From: Phaeotremella fagi
Lineage: Eukaryota > Basidiomycota > Tremellomycetes > Tremellales > Phaeotremellaceae
Length of the DNA: 64,000 nt
Reading direction: 5' to 3'
Assembly: GCA_001599715.1 (NCBI GenBank)
Contig: BCHU01000007.1
Span: forward strand, 439,586-503,585
The notes beneath the pieces are model-generated. The model saw only the letters and a program-made list of their open reading frames with translations. It ran no database searches and had not been told where the DNA came from. Below are positions 36,469-47,737 of this stretch, one piece after another. Position numbers and translations under genes: made by a program. Numbering within the stretch: the stretch's first letter is position 1; each line of letters begins with the position of its first letter.

Positions 36469-36798
36469 GATGTGGGTGATAGACTGGTCGAGCAAGATAC
36501 AAGATTGTCAACAAGAAATATTGAGACCAGCTCCAAAATCAGTCAATATCTACAGGTAACATAGTTTATGAACAGGAATTTTTCAAGAGGAAAGTCGACT
36601 AAAAACAATTATTGCTGGAAGAAATCCAGAAATCATTAATTTACGAACGCGAACTGGACCGTGCCTAACTCTGACAGTATCAATAACCAAACCTTAAATC
36701 ATCCCTCCGCTTAAAGCTTGAACTACTGTAACTGTCTCTGGGCAATCCAAAAATCATCATCCTCCCTTCTCTTCTCTTGTCTTGTCTTCAATCCAAAA
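36469..36798. promoter_or_regulatory. divergent promoter, DNA ligase-like / CDC73
   Basis: Head-to-head region of 330 bp. CT-rich run at about 36755-36780 precedes CDC73. No other feature seen. Confidence 0.5.
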
Positions 36799-38521
36799 AT
36801 GTCACAACCATCCACAACTTCCCAATCAGATCCTCTTGATCTCCTACGTCAATCCATCTCAAGTTCAACCTTACCCTCACTCCTAACAGCAGCTTCAGAA
36901 CCATGTCCAACCCTTCAACTCGCATCTTACATTTCATTCCAATCTCCAAATGGTCCAATCAACATACCAAAAGATACTCCAACCAGGTACACTTCCAAAG
37001 CAGGATCTTCGGAGTTCTACAATATAGCTCAACTGTTTCTTGCATACACGGAACGTGAATCTGGTGTTAGGGAATATTTGATCAAAGGTCAAGCTGGTGG
37101 TGTCGGTTATGTTGCTATTACGGATCGTAGAGGTGTGTTGGAGTATTTGACGGGTGAGAATGATGGAGCTGGTAGGGTCATTCGAAAAGGGGAAGAGGGT
37201 GGGTTTTTGCTTTACTTTACCTTTGCATTGACTGACAATACTGTAGCAAAAGCAAAAGAACCAACTAAAGCAACTTCATCGCTTGTAGAAAGTATCCCAG
37301 CCGTCTTGGAATCAGGTATAGAAGCTGGCCCATCTCGTGTACAAACTTCCGTAAAAAGGACGTATGAAGTTGACGTTGCAGATAGAGAATTCTGTAAGAA
37401 GGTGAGTATATCCCCGTCGTATTGGCATTGGCTTTTACGATGATATAGTTGAGAACGGAAGAAATCGAATTGAGGAATAGAACTACCGTTCTGCGATCGT
37501 CAGGTGGTGGAAAAGTCAACGTCAGTCATAAATTGAATACGAGAGATAAGAAACTGAGATCAGGACAGAATTTCTCGACCTTTTTACAAACTGTCATGGC
37601 AGATAAGATTCGAACATTACGGAAATCTTTGGAACCTGCTAATGCCAAAGCAGCACCTGCTGTTCAATCGATCATTGGTCAGTTCCTTTCACTCGCCAAA
37701 CACGAAATGCAGAACTGACGAAAGCACTTAGATCCATCGAGAGGAGCTCGAAAGGCCAAATCAGTAAATCCAATCATAATGATCTCATCGTCACCGACAT
37801 CTTTGATAACGATGTGGAACGTCAAGAGATTCTTGGAGCAGGGAATGTGAGTGAATCCGTGTTCAGATAATATCATATCACTCATTGAAATTGTAGATTC
37901 GAACCATCCGAAACCGCTCGTCAGAATGAGGCCGCACAGGGAAATGTGAGAGCTGAAGACATGGTCCCTATAATCCGTAAAAGACCCGGACCAAATGGTG
38001 AGCTATAACCTCTAATACGTTCACCCTGTCATCATATGCTAAAGCTATCATAGGCGAGATATCACAGAAATACTACATAGTAGACGGTGTTGACGCACTA
38101 CAGAAATTTGGTCAAGATGCTTGGTAAATTTTTCCTCAATTGCTTTTGTTGAAGTGTTGAAACTGACGATTAACAGGGATCGAGTGATTTGCGTATTGAC
38201 AACGGGTCAAGCTTGGCAATTCCGTCCGTACAAATGGCAAGAACCAAAACAACTTTTCCGTCATGGTTGGTGTCTTCTCCTCTGTTAACGTTATGACTAA
38301 GCTAATGGTTTCTCAGTCAAAGGTGTCTACTTCCAATGGCATAACGAACCGTCAAACCCTGTCGTCAGAGATTGGAACGTTACAGAGATGAGGGTGTGTA
38401 AATTTGTATCGGTCATTGGGTATGTTACTGATAACTATAGATTGACCGAAATAAACGTCATATCGATCGTCAGGTTGTTGCAGAATTCTGGAGAGTTTTA
38501 GATGGATCTGGGCGTCGTTAG
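36799..38521 (+). CDS. CDC73: Paf1 complex subunit Cdc73 (parafibromin)
   Basis: Nine exons (36799-37198, 37247-37401, 37449-37677, 37732-37846, 37897-37997, 38054-38123, 38177-38265, 38317-38393, 38441-38521), 438 residues (yeast 393). The C-terminal Ras-like domain is unmistakable: NPIIMISSSPTSLITMWNVKRFLEQG, then IIRKRPGPNG...YYIVDGVDAL, WDRVICVLTTGQAWQFRPYKW, VYFQWH and IDRNKRHIDRQVVAEFWRVL. The N-terminal part has the conserved segment linking to the rest of Paf1C (YVAITDRRGVLEYLTG). Cdc73 binds RNA polymerase II through its C-terminal domain and promotes H2B ubiquitination and elongation; note that SGF11, in the same window, acts on the opposing deubiquitination step. Confidence 0.92.
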
Positions 38522-38807
38522 TTTGATCGAATATACGAAAGCTACCGGGTTTCTGTCAACGAAACATAATTCCATCTAAGACTTTTTGGATGCAGAATGT
38601 ACTGCATACTACCAACAATCTCGTATACTACTAACAACTACTGAAATCATAAACGACCAAACCAGTATGACAGACCTAACTAAATATATAGAATTACGAA
38701 GCTTTCGTTAACAATCGCTCCTTGGCCACCTATCCTCCTTCCCTCATCATGCCACAAATGCTCATAACGAGTACTATAGAGAGAGAGGGAGAAAGGTTGC
38801 GATCCCC
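38522..38807. other. 3' region of CDC73 and edge of accessory pocket
   Basis: No gene seen. A GAGAGAGAGGGAGA run lies at about 38778-38792 just before the duplicated unit starts. Confidence 0.4.
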
Positions 38808-39453
38808 GAAAACGATGGTGGAGCCATACAACAAAGGACCTGATGTGATCTTTTGAGTTGGTGTTGGAGCTCTTTGCGGAGTTCAGAATTGATTGATTTC
38901 ATGTGGATTATATCTATTCATTATCCTCTTCCCCTCTTTCTTTCACTACATCCATCAACTTCCAAGACACAATCAACAATGCCCAAAGTTGAATCCGAAT
39001 TCATAGGTTGTTCTCTCTCAGACATCAAGTCGCAATGCAGCCAAGCTACCTTCATTAGTAAGGGAAAATACGAAGAAGCTGCACAAGCAAAGATCATCAA
39101 TACTATCCAACGGATATCACATCTGGTTTCCCAAAGCTTACAAAACTCTCATCTTTATGCTCCCAGTCAAAGCTTCCGAATTGAAAATAATAAGTTCTTG
39201 TCACAGCACTTCTCTACCATTAATATTCTTACGGAATCAATTGGTAAAAAAATCAAAGATATCAAAACTACAGATATCGACTATAGCATCGATACCTTCT
39301 GTTCATCATATTATGGAGTATTAGAAGCTAAACAAAAAAGTAATTATTATTATATTCGTTGGAACAGGAGTGATATAGGAGACGAGCTCATACTGTAGTT
39401 GTGTTGTCCATACACCGTTTTCTGTATTCACATGTAAAGTTTTTGTCGTTGGC
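38808..39453 (+). repeat. tandem duplicated gene unit, copy 1
   Basis: About 645 bp, containing leader, gene and 3' flank, repeated at 40085-40722. Both copies begin GAAAACGATGGTGGAGCC. The last 55 bases after the stop codon are identical in the two copies. Similarity stops abruptly at both ends, marking the duplication breakpoints. Units are 1.28 kb apart. Confidence 0.85.
38979..39398 (+). CDS. orphan protein, tandem copy 1
   Basis: Intronless, 139 residues, starting MPKVESEFIGCSLSDIK. The frame is open for 42 codons upstream without an ATG closer than 38853; I chose the ATG that the second copy shares and that directly follows a conserved leader. The middle (IINTIQRxSxLVSQSLQNSH) is predicted helical, followed by INILTESIGKKIKDI and a FCSSYYGVLEAK stretch. 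No signal peptide, membrane segment or known motif. It does not align convincingly with the left-cluster family. Its sister at 40251 is about four-fifths identical with one codon gap. Function unknown. Confidence 0.65.
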   Translation: MPKVESEFIGCSLSDIKSQCSQATFISKGKYEEAAQAKIINTIQRISHLVSQSLQNSHLYAPSQSFRIENNKFLSQHFSTINILTESIGKKIKDIKTTDIDYSIDTFCSSYYGVLEAKQKSNYYYIRWNRSDIGDELIL

Positions 39454-40250
39454 TTCGTAGCACGTCTACTTCGTAGCACCTCATGCCTCTATAAGCACTA
39501 GCAAAACCTCTTGACGTGCAAAAAACAGCTTGGTTTTGTCTTTCAGTGCACAGGTGTAGGACCTCACCACGACTGTTATTAGGAAGTGTCAACAGTCACA
39601 ACCAGGGCACGAACCCCTACGCAAAAGGTTAGTTACTAAGCTCCATCTGCTGGATCTTAGTACTGTTGATATACCGCTTTTGCCCTGAGTGGGGTACGTT
39701 CCTGACAACTGTACACATTTCATTGCATGTCTACTGAAACAGACCAGGAAATAACGAAGCCGTCTACCAATTTCGTTGAATCCTTTTTCAACTCTCACGC
39801 CTCAACAGCTTGCCATGGGCTCTGAGGTCCTGTTTGTACTCTTTGGGGTAAGTTCATAGTAGTCGCCACCGAAAACGAAATCTATGGTGAGCGACCGTCA
39901 TTTTAGAACCTTTGAACGTAAGAAGAGTGGAGTTAATACCGAATGTATTGCTCTGATTGTAATCGGGAATTACAAGGAAGACTCATTTTATTCTAGAATG
40001 TACTACAGTATCGTGTACAGATTTCTCACTGCCACAAATGGGTATATGCATTGCAGAAGGATCGTGAAAGGATGCCATCACTGAGAAAACGATGGTGGAG
40101 CCATGCAACAAAGGACTTGGTGTGATCTTTTGTATTGGAGCTTTTTGCGGAGTACAGAATTAAATCAATTCATGTGGATTATATTTGTTCGTCACCCTCT
40201 TCCCCCTCTTTCTTCCATTACATCCATCAACTTTCAAGACACAATCAACA
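39399..40250. other. spacer between tandem orphan genes
   Basis: After the 55-nt shared 3' flank comes unrelated sequence with a short direct repeat (CTTCGTAGCAC twice, about 39453-39480). The minus-strand frame at 39589-39798 has no domain and is probably not a gene. From 40085 the second unit's leader begins. Confidence 0.4.
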
Positions 40251-40722
40251 ATGCCCCAAGTCGATTCCGAATTCATAGGTTGTTCTCTCTCAGAAATCAA
40301 GGGGCTACACAGCCAAGCTACCTTCAACAAGAGTAAATACGAAGCAGCGGCACAAGCAAAGATCATCAATACTATCCAACGAGTATCACGTCTGGTTTCC
40401 CAAAGCTTACAAAACTCTCATCTTTATGCTTCCAGTCAAAGCTTCCAATTTGAAAGTAATATGTTCTTGTCACAGCACTTTGTCACCATTAATATTCTTA
40501 CAGAATCAATTGGTAAAAAAATCAAAGATATCAACACTACAGCTATCGACTATAACATCGATACCTTCTGTTCATCATATTATGGAGTATTAGAAGCTAA
40601 ACATAAAGGTAGTTATAAATATAATTGTTGGAACAGGAGTGATATAGGAGACGAGTTCCAACCGTAGTTGTGTTGTCCATACACCGTTTTCTGTATTCAC
40701 ATGTAAAGTTTTTGTCGTTGGC
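40085..40722 (+). repeat. tandem duplicated gene unit, copy 2
   Basis: Counterpart of 38808-39453, in direct orientation. Leader is slightly shortened by a small deletion. 3' flank of 55 bases is identical to copy 1. Confidence 0.85.
40251..40667 (+). CDS. orphan protein, tandem copy 2
   Basis: Intronless, 138 residues, starting MPQVDSEFIGCSLSEIK. Frame, length and start are preserved relative to copy 1, with about 29 amino-acid differences and a single-codon deletion near residue 26. Nearly all nucleotide differences that I could place by eye change an amino acid; only a handful are silent. The last three residues (FQP versus LIL) and the YKYNCWNRSDIGDE segment differ most, while the central helix is constant. 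This pattern suggests diversifying selection on a functional protein. Function unknown. Confidence 0.65.
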   Translation: MPQVDSEFIGCSLSEIKGLHSQATFNKSKYEAAAQAKIINTIQRVSRLVSQSLQNSHLYASSQSFQFESNMFLSQHFVTINILTESIGKKIKDINTTAIDYNIDTFCSSYYGVLEAKHKGSYKYNCWNRSDIGDEFQP

Positions 40723-41306
40723 ATTGCTGCACGTCTCCATCTTTAAGTTGTCGCATTACACCCAAGAATTGTTGGTCTTGGTACCGTCCAGGACAGGAAG
40801 CTCAGAATTATGATTGACCGTTCTGATTCTCAATGCGCTATAATGATTCTCAGCTGAAGAAGCCTAAGAGATCATTATAGTTAAGAGGAGAAATCTATAT
40901 ACTGTAAAACCTAGTACAATAAGTTAAAATGAGAGGACGAAATGAGAGTCATTCCCTACACTACGGTACAGTTTGCACTCGATTTAAACTGGCTTTGCAG
41001 TATTGCTACAGTATAGAGAATCTGACCACCCGAAGAAGCTTCTGTACTTTCACCCGTACAAATTTCATTCTATGTCTCTTCCTTTGTGGCTGCCACGAAT
41101 GGTGCTGTACTCGGACTCTAAATTTGCTGGGCCCAAGGAAGCAACATTGCAGTTGAAGCTGGTTCGAGTCATGTCAAATCTATTTTTACAAGGATGCCAA
41201 TCAATTAACGCTACCCAATAACATCACTGAACTACCCAACGTATAAAAACTCCACCTCAAAGGAAAAAAAAACAAACCTCTGGCTATCTCTCATCCAAAG
41301 TTCAAA
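40668..41306. other. accessory-pocket spacer
   Basis: Beyond the duplicated flank (to 40722) no gene can be supported. Open plus-strand stretches at 40929-41221 lack domains. A TATA-like GTATAAAAAC at about 41241-41250 would suit a plus-strand promoter, but no gene follows it. Confidence 0.35.
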
Positions 41307-41729
41307 CTACTCTTCCCAAAGAACACGACCATTAATCGTAACCTCATGTGTATCTTCTGGATCGCCTTTCCATTCTCCCTTAACACAACCCGTCATAAAA
41401 ACGAAAGAACGGAGATCTGACGGGTCAATCGGTTTGGACGTGGCGAAACCGATTGAATGATGATTTTTCTTTCGATCAGAGTCATCATATGTGGTACTAA
41501 GCATGATTAGTTCTTTTCTGAAAAGTTTTTTGATCTTATCTGTTAACTCGGAACGGGCTGAGAGTTTTGAGTCTGAATAATTGATCTCGACTTTACAAGG
41601 GGTTTTATGGGTGATTTTTCCTAAACCGGACCAAGTGGAGGTGATGTCTAAAACGAGATCGACGGAGTGTAGTTGAGGTTTATCTTCGATGGTTGAGTTC
41701 GTTGAGGTTGTCTCTGTTTTACCGCTCAT
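41307..41729 (-). CDS. orphan protein of 140 residues
   Basis: Intronless frame starting MSGKTETTSTNSTIEDK. Beta-like strands (VDLVLDITSTW, KVEINYSDS) are followed by an amphipathic helix ELTDKIKKLFRKELIML and a tail HEVTINGRVLWEE. The order strand-helix-strand and the position of the K-rich helix recall the left-cluster family, but similarity is too weak to claim homology. No known motif. It sits between the tandem orphan pair and DAM1, in the same gene-poor pocket. Weak candidate: may be lineage-specific. Confidence 0.5.
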   Translation of the reverse strand: MSGKTETTSTNSTIEDKPQLHSVDLVLDITSTWSGLGKITHKTPCKVEINYSDSKLSARSELTDKIKKLFRKELIMLSTTYDDSDRKKNHHSIGFATSKPIDPSDLRSFVFMTGCVKGEWKGDPEDTHEVTINGRVLWEE

Positions 41730-42053
41730 CTTGACTTGGTAGTTGTAAAAACTATGGATTAGTAGAAGTAGGAAGAAACAACTCGAAGTTCAGTTAGAAG
41801 TCTTTATATCATATGTCGAAATGTTGTTACCACGATTCGTAACAAGGGAGTAACTCCCTTGATTCGTCAAATGGAAAGAAGTCACATCTTTCAAGTATTT
41901 GCCACGGATGTCGTGTTCCAACATCCCTGGTTGATTTTAAATTCTGATTGCGTTCGTTCGAGAGGAATTTGTTACGTCTACAGTGTGATATCCATTACAC
42001 GAGTACAACAATGATTTCTATCCTAACGGCCCAAAACCCGACTATGGTTGAAA
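41730..42053. other. intergenic, orphan gene promoter and DAM1 3' region
   Basis: Tandem minus-strand spacing of 324 bp. A short direct repeat (AAGGGAGTAACTCCCTTGAT, itself containing the palindrome AGGGAGTAACTCCCT) is centred near 41856. Nothing else seen. Confidence 0.4.
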
Positions 42054-43076
42054 TCAAGCTCCTAACCATTTGTACCAGGTCGTTCCCTTAAAGCAAATTA
42101 GTTGGCATTCTTTCGAAGGCGATACAAAATGACTTACTCCAACATTCACTTTTGTCACCAACTTCTTCGCTACCAAAGCAATCAAACATTTGTTCGCCCT
42201 TGGTTGAGGGAGATCCGGTGGTGCGACCAATAATTTTACTGTCGGATACTGCTTAGTACGGATAGAGGGAGAGATTAGGGATAACTTACGAGGTAAACCA
42301 TCAGGATTGTCCATAAGTTTCGTGATAACTTTTTCCATAGCAATACGGATCGTCTGTCACGTCAGTACGCAAAGTCAACAATCAACTTACAGGTTGACTA
42401 CCTCTGTATTCTAACGGTAAAGTATCGATGATAGCAGCGATCTCCAACTGACCCAGTTAGTCCATTTCATCTTCCATTACTCACCTCTTTCTTCCTTTTA
42501 CCAGCAGCAGCTGTTTTCTTAACAACACCGACTGGACCTTTTTTAACAACAGTTCGAGGTTTTGGGACGACGACTTGATCTTCGGTGATGTTCGTTGCAT
42601 AAGTTAAATCACCTAGATTCGTGCTGGGTTGAGAAGGTGGTGTAGCTGGACGTTGAAGTCTAGATTGAGGTTGAGGTACTGGGGGAGCTGATTGGTCAGT
42701 CCTATCGTAGACAAAACATACGCTTCAAAGATTCAGCTCTCGAGAATGAGTTCGCATCAGGTGCCTAAGGCTAAATCAATAACAGAAATTTGAAAAACGA
42801 CTGAATACATACCAAAGGCCATTCGACACAGAAAGCATTCATCTTGAGTGCATATAGATAACCTGCGAAACTCTCATTGAAAGTTCCTAGAGCGTCATGG
42901 AGTCTGGTCATCTGTTGGATGTTCGATGCTAACGTTGTACTCTCATCAACCAGTTCCGTCAACGCTGGCGTTAAAAAATCTAAACCTGAAGGTGAGGTAT
43001 GTGATCTATCCTGCGATCTGGCTAGGGATGACAATGAGCCTGTGGATATTCTTCTCAATGGATGAGGTGGTGCCAT
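42054..43076 (-). CDS. DAM1: DASH complex subunit Dam1
   Basis: Seven exons (43076-42813, 42764-42722, 42687-42485, 42447-42391, 42353-42290, 42238-42138, 42086-42054), 254 residues. The start MAPPHPLRRISTGSLSSLARS and the core GLDFLTPALTELVDESTTL...LHDALGTFNESFAGYLYALKMNAFCVEWP are the Dam1 signature. After a Pro-rich linker comes a conserved-looking C-terminal part (LPLEYRG...TIRIAMEKVITKL...ANKCLIALVAKKLVTK), which resembles a small winged-helix fold and is absent from yeast Dam1. DASH forms rings around spindle microtubules and couples kinetochores to them; Ipl1/Aurora phosphorylation sites of the RRIST/RRxS type are visible at the N terminus. The smallest intron is 34 nt. Confidence 0.88.
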
Positions 43077-43266
43077 TATGTTACAGATAGATGGGTGAAG
43101 AAAAGTTGATTGAACCAGAACCAGAATTTGTTATTGTTATTGTTTTTGGCGCGACGCGATTCCGAAACGACCTTATTCCATCCACCCCGTTAATGGTTAC
43201 AGTCATAAAGATGGTTTCACCGGTGTGTCATGTTTCAACTTCAACTGTACAAGTATTGGTATTGTC

Positions 43267-45314
43267 ATGGAATCAGACTTGGATGCTATAAGAGATGCCT
43301 TGAAGGCTACCTCTCTGAGTCAAGGTAGGTTACGGTTGGTATACCTATTAAGTCAAATGCTCATTCGTACAGACGACATCTCGCTGGATACAGTGTTACA
43401 TCGTCATTTGACATCGAAAGATGTTACCGTGCGTTTAGCTGGAATTCAAGCTTTATCAGAGATCCTACAAGGTGACGATAAAGATCCAGATACCACAGTA
43501 AGTCAGTATTTTACGTCTGGTTATACTGTTATTCACTCTATCACAGAAAAGTTTGATCCAAGATACCTCACTCCAAATCCTCCCGTTGATCTTACCACTC
43601 ACCGCTGATTCTCATCCCGAAATATCAATGGAAGCTAAATCAATATTCAATCTCTTCATCCTCAACGTGAAACCAAGAGAATTGATACTATCGTTAAACG
43701 GCGGTATCGAGAGTATAGAAGAAAGGAGTCAAGGATTCGAAGTCAGCGACGACGAAGATGGGTTCGAAGAAGACGACGACGGGATCAACTGGGACGAGTT
43801 GATTGAAGAATTAAGGATTATTTTGGAGACTTATAACAACGGTATGGGTGAAGTTTATCTGGAATGATAACTGACGAAATCAGTATTACCACGTCTAGAG
43901 AATCATCGAAGTACACCAACCCTACTTTCTTTATCTGACGCTATCAATCCGTTACTCCCTTTAATCTCTCATCATACTTCATCGAAACAGGCAATAGAGT
44001 TATTGGGAACAACGATCAAACTCATTGAAACTTGTTGGAATTGGTCGAATGGGAAAAGTGATGCTGGTGGTGAACAACGAGTAAGACTATCAGAAATCAT
44101 CTGGTAGGGAATATACTTACTCACGTTTTGCTTTAGGCTATCTTATGTCAATATCTTTACATGGTTGTTACACTTTTTGGACCTAGGGTTGAAGCCAATT
44201 TGATCAGGATTGTGTTTTTACGTGAATATCCGAGATACGCTGGATTACCTTCTGATGATCAAGATTCTGGAGTTGGAGGTCAGGAGGTGTTGAAGTTGGC
44301 GTGGGTGAGTATTCGTTGATTCAACACTTAACGGGATTGCTAACACTTCCACAGAATCTCACCAAAACACTCGCCGTAACCAAGGAACAACTTTTCAACA
44401 ATCTCATCCATCCTTCTTCAATCTCGCCTTATCAGTCTCTAGCAGCTTTGATACTTCTATCGTCATCGTTGATCGACGACGAAGAGACCATTGGGATTAT
44501 CACAAAATCGGATTCATCGTTATCAGATTCAATGCCAGTTCTATCAGCTGGATTAAGCAGTTCCTGTCTAGACGCCAGTTTGGTCTACACATTCGAACTA
44601 ATATCTTCATCAAGTAAACGAAACCTAGAAATCGAATTTGATCACGCAACGCTACTTCTTGAGGTAGGTTTTGTCTAACAATTAATGTATTCGGATTGAA
44701 TATTGACGTTGAACAACTAGTTACTTGTTCCACTGGCGTCGATCCAACCATCTCCAACAACCAGACTATCGATTTTCAAACTAATAAGCTCAATCGTCGA
44801 AACCTCAAGCCCACCCAACAAAATCCTGTTAGTCCAACAACTAATAGAAAAGAACCAACCATTCGATCAAATGCGAATCAGAGGGTTGAACATCCTCAAA
44901 GATCAAATCCTCTCCAAAACCATTCTAACACCATCCCTATTAAAAAATTTATATCCGCATATCTTCTTTATAGATCGCGAGTGGGAGGGGATGGATTTGG
45001 ATGAATTCGTTGGAGATGGGACATTGGATTGGTTGAATGATGTGGTTTCTTTGTTTAGGGTTTGGTATGGATTTGATCTGGAGGATAAGAGTGGGATTAG
45101 GGATGATGGGTTTATTCAGGGTGTTAAGAGGGATTGGGTTGGACCTGTGAGGATTCTTTTGGGGAGGTTGAGGGTGGAGTCTGGTGATGGGGTGAACGAT
45201 AATGGACATGGACATGATGCTCATGATCACCTTGGGGTTGGGGTTGGATCGGAATTCCTTCTGGATAGATTACAAGATTCTCTTGATAATCTATCAAACG
45301 TTATTGGAAATTGA
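43267..45314 (+). CDS. alpha-helical (HEAT-like) protein, possibly Ybp/glomulin family
   Basis: Six exons (43267-43497, 43547-43841, 43884-44080, 44137-44304, 44355-44663, 44721-45314), 597 residues. ATG chosen at MESDLDAIRDALK, since the longer frame opens with GTG. Successive helix pairs run through the protein (VRLAGIQALSEIL, LQILPLILPLTA, AIELLGTTIKLIETCW, RIVFLREYPRYAGL, SLAALILLSSSLI, LLVPLASIQPSP...LSIFKLISSIVE, DQMRIRGLNILKDQIL), which points to a HEAT-type solenoid. The DQMRIRGLNILKDQI stretch and the C-terminal FLLDRLQDSLDNL are reminiscent of the Ybp1/Ybp2-glomulin-ALF4 family (cullin or Yap1 regulators, central kinetochore in yeast). Divergent from DAM1 across only 190 bp. Family assignment is tentative. 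Confidence 0.6.
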
Positions 45315-45459
45315 AATTGGACGAAGGCGGTTGGATTGAATTTACCCTGCATGATTATTGTTTATAAATACGTAATGAAATAATGATAACGAAACAACAA
45401 TGATATTTGAAGCTATACAACCAAAAGCATACACCCAAATGACTGTCCAAAAGACCCAA

Positions 45460-47737
45460 TCAATGAAAACTCCAAACTTTCATCACTTCCTCCATCCTCC
45501 TCTCAGATCCAGAAGCAGCCACAAGTCCAACAATCTTCTCCTCATCAAAAGCCAATTGTCGAATTGATCTCGGTGGTCCCAACCCATCATCTCCATTATC
45601 GTTATCAAAATCCGTAGAGGGAATGACGAATTTCGGTGGTTGAGCTAAGAAAAAAGTTCTGGCCGCCGAAGAGATCGATTTCGGATTTGGTAATTCCATG
45701 TTAACGCTTTCTTGCGAGTCCAAATCCAACTCCGAATCCGAATCCAGATTCGGATCTGAGAGCTGGGGGTATTCCTTCCTACCTCCCTTTTTCACTTCGA
45801 CAAAATTGACAGTTTTACCTATTCGAGCTAACCCTTCTTCCTCTTCCTCCTGATCGAAACCATCTAAATCCCAAACCAAGATCTTGCCGTCTTTACTTGA
45901 TGAAACGCATCTACCTGAATTAAGGGAGATTGAGGTGACAGCGCTTGAATGTGCTAACAACGTTTGTGAATGTTTGATGGGGGTTGGGGGTGGGGGTGAT
46001 GGTGATGGTGATGGTGATGGTGTTGGAAGAGAATAGACTTGGATGGTATGATCTTTACCAGCTAGGACTACCCATCTACCGTCCATTCCTACACCGACTG
46101 CTCTGTCCCCACGTACACCTATTATAGGTTTGATCTTTCGAGGCCAACTTGTTTCGGATGATTCATCACCTTGACCCACGTTCCAACATTCTCCTCTTTG
46201 GATGTCTCCATCTATTTCAGAGATTTTGTTTCGATGGGAGTTGAGATTTATAGATAGTTCTTGGACGGCTATTGTCCATGAAGATGGGTATAGTGGTGTA
46301 CAGTAGGTGAGAGCTGCTTTGAATTTTGAATTGTTCATTAAAGAGGACGTTATGGTATCGTCTTGATCTGATGGGATAATTGATAGTGCTGCAGGATGAA
46401 ATGATACGTCCGAATGTAGAGTTTGAAGATGTTTCGGGAAAGATGGTTGTCCATTACTAGACGTGGGTATCGTGTAGACACTAAGATGAAATGATAGAGT
46501 GCAAGATATCAACACTGGATAATACATTGAAGCCAGTACCACTGGATCTTCGTTATCAACTTCGTACGTTGTACGTCGTCGAAGTGATTTAGGTCGGTTA
46601 CGCGGTGGATGTATCGATTCTCTAACCCAACTTATCCGAGATAGCGATGTTGATACTGTACGTTCCACGACCAATTTCACATTCAGTACAACGAATCCAC
46701 CAGATTGATAGAAGACCACTAAACGAGCGGGTAAAATCGGTTTAGACTTTTCGTCACCTTCCTCAGAGAGGATTACCGATTGATCGCCAGTTATAGCAGT
46801 CACGTTATCAGGTCTTGATGGTGATGACCATCCAGGGGGTGGGGGTATGATACCAATTGGAGCTTTGTCTGTGGTGTTATCCGAAGTGGATAACGGTGAT
46901 GATTGATGAACATGAACCAGAGGTGATTCAGGATTTGAGGTGAATATGAAAGATGGAAATAAAGCTATATGCTGTTCCGTGTATGGTGGTTTCCTCGATT
47001 GTCGATTGATCGTAACCTCCGGACTTGGCGGTAAAGCAACGGTTGTTTGAGAGACTGCATTCCCATTCGACCTAAAAGTATGAGAACAAATCAAGGAAGA
47101 CAACTCACCAATTAGCACCAAGTTTCAACATCACTTTCCAATCGACGCCATCGTTTCTCACACCATATCCAACATCTTCATGACCAGACCTACTAGACAC
47201 GGATCCATGGTTCTCTCCGTCTACCTGCCGTATCGATCCAGAAGACGAACGAGAGGGTGAAGGCGGTGGGAAAGCTCTTGAAGGTAATCTAGCTATCGGA
47301 CGTAAATTCTTAGTTGGCGTACTGGATCCACTAGGCGTTGAGGAATGTATCAAACGATGTGGATGGGGATATCGAGCTATCAGCACGATTAGCTTGATTC
47401 TACTTTCTAGTCCAGCCAAATCGTGACTCACATAGATATAATCTTTTCCATAGCTAGAAGAGAAAATCGATTGAACACGTTCAGCAAGGGACTAACATAT
47501 TTTCATTGGGATTGAACGAAGAAGGGGAGGTATGGGTTTTTGACTTACTTGAGGATCTAGACTCATTTTTGACCAGTATTTGTTGACTGATTGGATGGCT
47601 GCCAGTTCGGAGGGGGAGAGGAAGGAGAGTATCCTTAGGAATATCTCTTGGAATGGGAAGAGGTCTGCTATGGAGTGGGGGTTGGGATGGGTGGTGGCCA
47701 TGTCATTGTATGACCTCTTGTTGTTGTGTTGGGACAT
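45460..47737 (-). CDS. F-box and WD40-repeat protein
   Basis: Four exons (47737-47549, 47453-47432, 47376-47109, 47071-45460), 696 residues. The F-box is residues about 24-70 (LFPFQEIFLRILSFLSPSELAAIQSVNKYWSKM...LWKRLYL), split by a 22-nt exon. The C-terminal half has degenerate WD40 strands (VLISCTLSFHLSVYTI, RWVVLAGKDHTIQVYSL, SSAVTSISLNSGRCVSSSKDGKILVWDLDG). I chose the ATG at 47737 because it has A at -3; an in-frame ATG at 47810 would add 24 residues. Such proteins bring substrates to SCF ubiquitin ligases. A (SP)n run is coded by GGTGAT repeats near 46000. Substrate unknown. Confidence 0.8.

Noticed and set aside
39589..39798. Minus-strand open frame, and a short stretch resembling a tRNA T arm (GGTTCGTGCCC)
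   Set aside because: The frame has no domain or paralogue, and no acceptor, D or anticodon stem can be folded around the T-arm-like bases.
38808..40722. Tandem unit as a transposon
   Set aside because: No terminal inverted repeats, target duplications or transposase; the unit is simply a gene with its flanks.
41150..41180. GGTTCGAGTC resembling a tRNA T loop
   Set aside because: The flanking bases do not form the T stem and no tRNA cloverleaf is possible.
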